Of a stretch of DNA of 64,000 nt, positions 58,416 through 64,000 are shown in pieces. This DNA is from Rhizopus arrhizus (taxonomy: Eukaryota > Mucoromycota > Mucoromycetes > Mucorales > Rhizopodaceae). Each line of letters starts with the position of its first letter. The first letter of the stretch is position 1. Under the pieces are notes generated by a model. That model ran no database searches. It was not told the DNA's origin and worked only from the letters and a program-made list of their open reading frames with translations. Location of the stretch: assembly GCA_024220505.1 (NCBI GenBank), contig JAKZZE010000021.1:124001-188000 (forward strand). The letters run 5' to 3'. The position numbers were made by a program, and so were the translations under genes.

Positions 58416-58733
58416 ATGTATAAGCTTATTTTGAACCTTTTGGCCTTTTTCTGCTGTTTTATGCTCGCTGCTGCTGGTAGTAACTGTGTTGTAAGTTACA
58501 AAGGGCCTGCTGGTGCTTCTGGAAACTGCTACTGGCAATGGAGAAATCAACAGCAATGTTATGAAGCTTATGAATACATGAAAAGTCAGTTGTCATGTTC
58601 TAGTGGAAGTGGCTCAGGCTGTGGGTACTCAATTTCTGGTTGCGCTGGTTATCTTAAATATGTAAAAAGATGTTATGACATTGGTGGTTCCAAAGCTGAT
58701 GTCTTTCGCCCTCCTCAAGATGGCCAATGTTAA
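58416..58733 (+). CDS. Small secreted eight-cysteine protein, paralogue 2
   Basis: 105 residues, single exon, signal peptide 1-21. Mature cysteines are at 24, 38, 48, 61, 69, 76, 86 and 105, as in the gene at 38332. Differences lie in the signal peptide (three), at residue 29, and in the C-terminal 22 residues (84, 90, 94, 96, 97, 98). The central block 30-83 is identical. The even cysteine count and the kept promoter suggest both copies are active. Function is unknown; no enzyme motif is seen. Confidence 0.87.
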   Translation: MYKLILNLLAFFCCFMLAAAGSNCVVSYKGPAGASGNCYWQWRNQQQCYEAYEYMKSQLSCSSGSGSGCGYSISGCAGYLKYVKRCYDIGGSKADVFRPPQDGQC

Positions 58734-58979
58734 TTTATACAATAAATAAAATAAGGTTTAGTATTTATTATTATTGTCTACAAAGAACGCGAAGTACTCT
58801 TGTCCGTGAAAATTTAAGTATTTCTCTGTTACTTATCAGCTTAATTCATTGAATCAGGAATCTTGAGTACGTTTTTCTTTTTATAAAAGAAATATTTATT
58901 CAAGTGCCGTTAATGCCTCCACGGATGGAGGTTTATCAATACGATTAAAGTAAAATACCACCTGTCAATTAGGCTGCGG

Positions 58980-59510
58980 CAAGGTTTTCTCTAGCAATAC
59001 GACGAAAAGTACATGTAGCACGTACAGCTACTCCATCAGACCAGAACGGGTGAGAATCGCAAATGTATTTTCAATGAGTCTGCCAAAATGATAACACAGT
59101 GCACGCAATCAGTTCTTGAAATTCTATTGAGACCGGGAGTATAGCCAAGGCAGAAAGACGTCATTTTTCGATGAATTCATAGATGAGCGACAGGAAATTG
59201 ACCAAAAAAATTGAAGCTATATTCTGCCAAATCGAGTGTTTACGGATGCAGCCCCAGAGAAGATGTTTATCTATTTCGACGTTACCGCATAAGATGCATC
59301 GTGGATCAGTAAAATAGTGAGGCACAATTGAATGGAGACGTTCTTTTGTTGGAAGATTTTTGTGGTATAATCGACAGAGCATTGTGTGGGCTTTTTGTGA
59401 GAAAATCTTGAGTACGTTGAAGCTGGCAGATATCAAATTCCCTGACTTTTTGAATTGAAATAATAGTGTGACAGTGAAAGACAGCTTTTCTGGTCTCATT
59501 TATCACCTAG
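58980..59510 (-). mobile_element. LINE remnant, C-terminal zinc-finger end
   Basis: The minus frame 59499-59161 contains HTMLCRLYHKNLPTKERLH and DPRCILCGNVEIDKHLLWGC, the C-x2-C...H-x4-C finger that ends LINE ORF2 proteins, then HSIWQNIASIF. Flanking sequence on the 3' side (to 58980) is unreadable. It differs from both other LINE families here. Confidence 0.65.
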
Positions 59511-59745
59511 ACAAGACAAATAAATACCAGTTTCCCGAAATAAATAGAAAGTCTAACTCAAAGCCTTTGTCCCATTTTAAGCATAAAGCTTAGTCTAAAA
59601 GATGCTTTGAAGCGTAATGCTGAGTTGTTCAAGAGAAACAGTTGTCTACAAGAAAAATAGGTTCTTATGTGCCAAGGTCTGAGATTAAATCATACCGTTA
59701 ATGCCTGAAAATTGAGTGTAGTATTTATTTATTTATTTTTCTTTC

Positions 59746-60742
59746 ATGTCTTCATCAGCACAGCCTGTTTACATTAAGGAAGGAATATTAAGAGAAGGTT
59801 TAACACAAGGAATTGCCTTTCATGATTGGAAAATAACAAGTAAAAAAGCACCTATATGTAATTCAACTGAAATGGAAAAGTTTGTGCTAAGAATTAGAAA
59901 CTTTGCTTGTTTATTAAGATCTAATCCCTATAGGCTTCAAAAAGATTTCGGCTTGCCACCTCCCGAAATGGTTTTTGGTAACAACTGTGTTACTCTAAAG
60001 AAAGGCGATTTTGAAATATCTCTTAATGCTTATGATGCTCTATCTAGAGTTGACACGAGCTCAACAAGTAGTGAGAATTTAAAAGTAGCTTATGCAGAAG
60101 AATGGACACGTAAAAGGTAACCTATTTTATTTCTAGTCTTTTATAAATATAAAATTAATTCATGAATATGATGGGATCGTTTCTTACTATAGTGCTATGA
60201 ACCATACAGATGTTAAAGATGTTGTTAAACCTTATGATTGGAGTTATACAACAGACTACAGAGGTACCTGTTTAGCAGATTTTGAATCATCACCAACATC
60301 AATGATTGACATTGATCGATTAAAGAGACCCGAACCTATTTTATTCTATGATGAAAATATACTTTATGAAGACGAATTGGCAGATAATGGCACAGCAATG
60401 TTAACTGTTCGATTAAGAGTTATGCCAACATGTTTTTTAGTCCTGCAACGGTTTTTTATGAGAGTAGATAATGTTTTATTTAGAATCAATGATACAAGAT
60501 TATACCATGAATTTGGTAACCCGTATTTTGTACGAGAATATACATCAAAGGAAGCACATTATAATGAAATACTTGAGGTAAAGCGAAGAAAGCAAGTTGA
60601 GGGAAATGATTCAAAACTAACAAATATATGTATATAGAAATTAGGAAAAGGTGATATTTCTCTTTTGAATGATCAGAATTGGGTAACCTCAGTCATGCCA
60701 AATGAAGCAAAAACAATAATTAGAGAGAAAATAAAGATATAA
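59746..60742 (+). CDS. TIP41: TIP41-like regulator of PP2A/TOR signalling
   Basis: Binds type 2A phosphatases and, in yeast, Tap42, tuning TORC1 nutrient signalling. Three exons (59746-60116, 60193-60577, 60638-60742) sum to 861 nt, giving 286 residues (human TIPRL 272). Family blocks: FHDWKITSKKAPI near residue 25, DWSYTTDYRGTCL, DIDRLKRPEPILFYDEN, then YEDELADNGTAMLTVRLRVM and the FRINDTRLYHEF stretch. The last exon encodes WVTSVMPNEAKT. Introns are 76 and 60 bp. No lesions are seen. It is a single, ordinary housekeeping gene between a LINE remnant and the repeat-rich right end. Confidence 0.94.
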
Positions 60743-63136
60743 AGAAAGATGACAAGATGCTTATTATACTCTTCATTTCATTAATATATAAACTGCTCTT
60801 GTATGTCTTCTTACTATAATCATCTCCACTTCTTTCATTTTGTTATCCTCCACATAAACCAATCCTTTAAAATGTCTCAACTTCTCAAATAAGCTAATAA
60901 AGAAAATTTCTTTTACTGCATTTGATGCCGTATGTTTATTTAAATGATAAAATACCTTTTTTGGGATTCTCTATCGATCAAAATTGATCCTTTTTTAGCA
61001 AAAAGCAAAAACTGTTTTTCCTCTGGAAAAATAATTGAACGTTGGTTTTTCTATTTTTAGTTAATTGAAGAGTCAAAAAAATTAACCTTATTATTTAATC
61101 ATAAAAATAAGGCGTATAATGACAATATTAAAGCAGAAAAAAAAACAAGAATAGTCTTTTTATACATTCTCGTGGTGTGAAGGTCGATGTTAAAATCTTG
61201 TCATAACTGAAGCAGTTCTTCTTTTTTTTTTTTTGAATAGACGAATTGAATAGATTCATAACACTTGGAAATATAATTAGGCATTTCTTTTTCATTAATT
61301 TAATGCTAAATATATAATTTGAATGCCTTCAAATATGTTAATGTGGGATGTTTAACTGAAATGGTAAACCATTGATCCTTGAGGTCATGTGTTAATGTCA
61401 CATCTTAATTAAGAGAATAGTATGCGTGATTACAGCGTTTTTGAGTGTGTTCTAAAAAGATTTTTAAGATTGCACAGCTGCAGTCTCTTGATTTAAACAT
61501 TTGATTATCAAACAAATAAGCAAACCAAATAAAATGCGTTGAGGTCTGTAAAAATTGAAAAAGGCTTGATCATCCAAGAATACGAAGAACAGATTAAAAA
61601 TATTTTATTTTGATATAAGAAAAGAGAATTGAATTGTTGCAAGGACAATAACAACATTCAAGGAACACGATGAAATAATGTTTTTGGTTGCGTTCGAATA
61701 GAGGCATGTTGACTTCAACAATTACTCTTATAGGATATGTTGTTATAGGGTGTAATTCCTTGTTAAAACAGAAGGCTGCAAAATTCAACGAGACTGAAAA
61801 AGATAATTCTTAAAATTATTATATTTGATACTTTCATTCTTTTCATAAAATTTCAATTTAATCTTTTTAAAGATGCTTTAATTATAGCCATAGATAGAAA
61901 ATAAATAAGCTTTAATATGAATTGCTGTTCCTGGCCATAAAGGTGGATTGTTTATAACTGTTTCTTAAATTGATTTATTTTTCATTTATGCGTCATTGCT
62001 TCAGGAGCTATTCTAAAACAACTTGCACTAAGTCAAAGGAATGTAACTAATTATGAGAAAATAAGAGAGAAAAGAACGTAAAAGATTATTTAAAGCATTT
62101 ATTACTCTGATTTAATTTTAATGGGAAATACATTTAAAGTAATCCGGAATACGACTTCTGTGTTATTTAGTAAAGAACCAGATTACGAACTGCAAAGAGT
62201 GAGTCAAATCCAAGTTTCTTCAAATAATAGGTAACAATTGGTCTAGAAACAGTTATCGCATTCCACTTAATTGCAATCTTAGCTGATCATAAGTAGCAAA
62301 AGGGTCTGTGCTCACTATCTGCTTATCCCTTTTTGCTATTTTCTTACAACAATCCATTTGAATTCAAATATCAGTGAGATCGTGATGTTTACAATTATTT
62401 TCTGATGGAAATCCGGTTGAAATGTTCACATCCATTTATTAATTGTCGAGGAATAAAAAGCCGTATATAAAAAAGCATTGCTTGTTTCTTTTATTTAATT
62501 TACCCTTTCTTCCCTTGAGAATTTGCAAAATAAAATTTGTCTTTGTTGGTGCACGAATTGTACGAAAATCAATAAATGCTACATGAATACACGATTAAAA
62601 CAGCTATCAAACTTATGTACGTATATTTACATGTTTGTGGTTAAGGGCAGTGTCCATTATAATATAGTGATTTCTGAATTGTCTATGCTGAATTAAATAT
62701 CAAGAGTACTGGCGATGAAGTCGAAATAGTGGCCTATGGCAGATTCACCTTTGTCATTTGCCACCGTTTTGTTACTCCCCGCTGTTTTCCTTTTTTTTTT
62801 TTTTGAAGAAACTTATACTGTTGATCGTCATGTTTTTAGGCTTATAAGATAAGATGAAGTGACGCCCAAAACGATGATTGTTTTAGCCTTTGTTTAGATG
62901 CAATTGTAATAATGTAGTTTCTTTTTTCAACTAGGCAACAAATCGCTTAATATTGGCATGAAAAGCATCTTTGTTAATGAAGATGAGTTGCTTTTAAACC
63001 CGAGACCTGCTTTATTCTATTTGAGAGATTGTTTGTATCTCCTCTCGATTTCTGCAGGTTTATTTTTTTATCCATTAAAAATAGTCTCTCTTCACACTAA
63101 CTTTGTATTTTTGATTACAGAATAATTGAGAGCAGC
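60743..63136. repeat. Repeat-rich stretch: R4 (60880-61075) and R3 (61770-62160)
   Basis: R4 here is uninterrupted and resembles the two halves at 31440-31536 and 32654-32770, so it serves as the empty site of the LINE insertion there. R3 matches 26130-26530. 62160-63136 shows no gene or repeat I can name. Confidence 0.65.
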
Positions 63137-63667
63137 TTAAGGAAAGGAAAGATATTCAAACTGATCTGATAAGCTCCCCATCACCTCATTTAAAATTAAT
63201 TCATGATTATTATCAAATAGATCTTTTAAAAGCTGCTCATGTTTTTCTTTAAAATCGCTAGCCTACCTACAAGTCAACCACCGCCCTTTTTTCTCATAGT
63301 ATCCTTTAAATCATTATCTTCTTTTTCTTTTATCAATACTTGGGCTATATTTTTTGGAGATTTGAGAGGCACCGTCTCTTTGCTTACATCCATATTTTTC
63401 TCAGAAGCAAAGAAGCCCTCTTTATCCCCATCCTTGAAAGATTTGTAATTCTACAACCTTTCTTCGCTATATGGCCATGAGCATTAGCTTTCTCAGATAG
63501 TTCTTTTCTTGATTCGTTAACCACACTATCTTTTCAAATGATTTTAGGTTTAAATACCGATTGAAGTTCGTGGTATTTTCGACAGAATAAGCTTCGTCAT
63601 CAACTTTCATGGCCAAAGCTAAGTCTTTATTTTTAGTCGTCAACGATATTCCTTCTTCTATCTTCAT
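63137..63667 (-). CDS. Candidate unrecognised gene, exon joins unclear
   Basis: Three minus-strand segments look coding. ATG 63667 opens KVDDEAYSVENTTNFNRYLN, and this frame runs on to a stop at 63467. A middle segment (DGDKEGFFASEKNMDVSKET ... KSPKNIAQVLIKEKEDNDL) lies at about 63420-63260. A last one (DFKEKHEQLLKDLFDNNHEL ... FEYLSFP) ends at TAA 63137-63139. They are in different frames. A ttcaag acceptor precedes the second and a gctag precedes the third, but the donors are weak and one implied intron would be too short. The composition is acidic and lysine-rich, without known motifs. It may be a real gene with unusual splicing or a pseudogene with two frameshifts. Confidence 0.4.
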
Positions 63668-64000
63668 GTATAAAGCTACTTGTTTTAAATGTAGAAAAAA
63701 AAAAGAATCCTAAAACTGTATAAGCTATTCTACTTCAAAGATTATACAAATAATTTTATTTTGCACACATTTTTTATTTTCAAGTTTGCATCATTCTTTA
63801 ATTTTAAACTGTGCTAATGTTTTTCCAAAAATTGTACGAATAATTTGTGAAAATAATGAACTATAATTAAGGATAAACTAATGTAATTCAAAAGGGGTAA
63901 ATCATGAATTAAATCTTTCATCCGAATTATTCATAGAAAATATCATGAAAATACTTCCGAAATTAATATTAGTACGTGCTTGCTCTCTCCCTCTTTGTAT
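63668..64000. repeat. Right window edge; start of repeat R5
   Basis: 63930-63990 resembles 33160-33225 (AAATATCATGAAA, TACGTGCTTG). The repeat continues past the window. Confidence 0.5.

Larger units (their letters stand above)
57935..58780 (+). repeat. Inverted segmental duplication, copy 2 (with secreted-protein gene)
   Basis: Reverse-complement partner of 38230-39115. Similarity starts abruptly at about 57935 and fades near 58780, past the stop codon and AATAAA region. Confidence 0.88.

Noticed and set aside
1..64000. CRISPR arrays, bacterial operons or phage modules
   Set aside because: Spliceosomal introns, kinetochore and TOR genes show this is eukaryotic nuclear DNA; no regularly spaced repeats of CRISPR type were seen.

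Overview
This is a 64 kb piece of nuclear DNA from a filamentous fungus, almost certainly an early-diverging one (Mucoromycota, probably Mucorales). The DNA is AT-rich. Real genes carry many spliceosomal introns of about 45-75 bp with gtaagt/gtatgt donors and ctaac-like branch sites. The conserved genes are fungal: GDP-mannose pyrophosphorylase, a stand-alone anthranilate phosphoribosyltransferase, Spc7/KNL1 and TIP41. The repeats include non-LTR retrotransposons with CCHC gag-like ORF1s, DIRS and Ty3/gypsy pieces, and several degenerate nuclease-like families that I recall as expanded in Mucorales. The genus cannot be fixed from sequence alone.

Layout. 0-19 kb is a graveyard of mobile elements. 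It holds a repeat copy at the edge, LINE fragments, a Ty3/gypsy polyprotein with stops, two decayed copies of an Rpn-like PD-(D/E)XK nuclease gene with a SANT-like tail, and one nearly complete but multiply broken LINE (about 9.8-15.08 kb) whose poly(A) abuts the second copy. A Tc1/mariner transposase then runs in frame into a second PD-(D/E)XK-like gene. 19.8-21.2 kb carries GDP-mannose pyrophosphorylase (5 exons, minus). 22.4-23.3 kb is an intact-looking IS630/Tc1-type transposase. 24.2-25.4 kb is a broken member of another family with a nuclease-like motif. 26.5-27.8 kb is a LINE ORF1 remnant. 27.9-30.4 kb holds an unrecognised five-exon gene convergent with TRP4, their coding ends overlapping by 15 bp. 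31.5-32.7 kb is a nested LINE-in-LINE insertion with readable target-site duplications. 33.8-37.1 kb is a 1047-residue adenylation/carrier/reductase enzyme.

37-44 kb and 57.9-58.8 kb carry small secreted eight-cysteine proteins. One gene exists as an inverted duplicate 20 kb apart. A different one (42.4-42.9 kb) sits between two arms of an apparently perfect ~480 bp inverted repeat, with a third, diverged copy of that repeat at the left window edge. 46.7-47.8 kb is a basic, disordered orphan. 49.4-51.4 kb holds DIRS-like pieces in the wrong order. 52.1-56.6 kb has a coiled-coil gene convergent with the Spc7/KNL1 kinetochore scaffold (13 exons, 902 residues); the two share a 12-bp palindrome in which each strand encodes Leu-Leu-Gln-stop. 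59.7-60.7 kb is TIP41. The right end is repeat-rich and holds one unrecognised minus-strand gene candidate (63.1-63.7 kb).

The genes do not form a pathway. They are housekeeping genes and lineage-specific secreted proteins scattered among transposon debris. All exon joins were worked out by hand from frame continuity and splice signals. No database search was possible, so family names rest on motif recognition.
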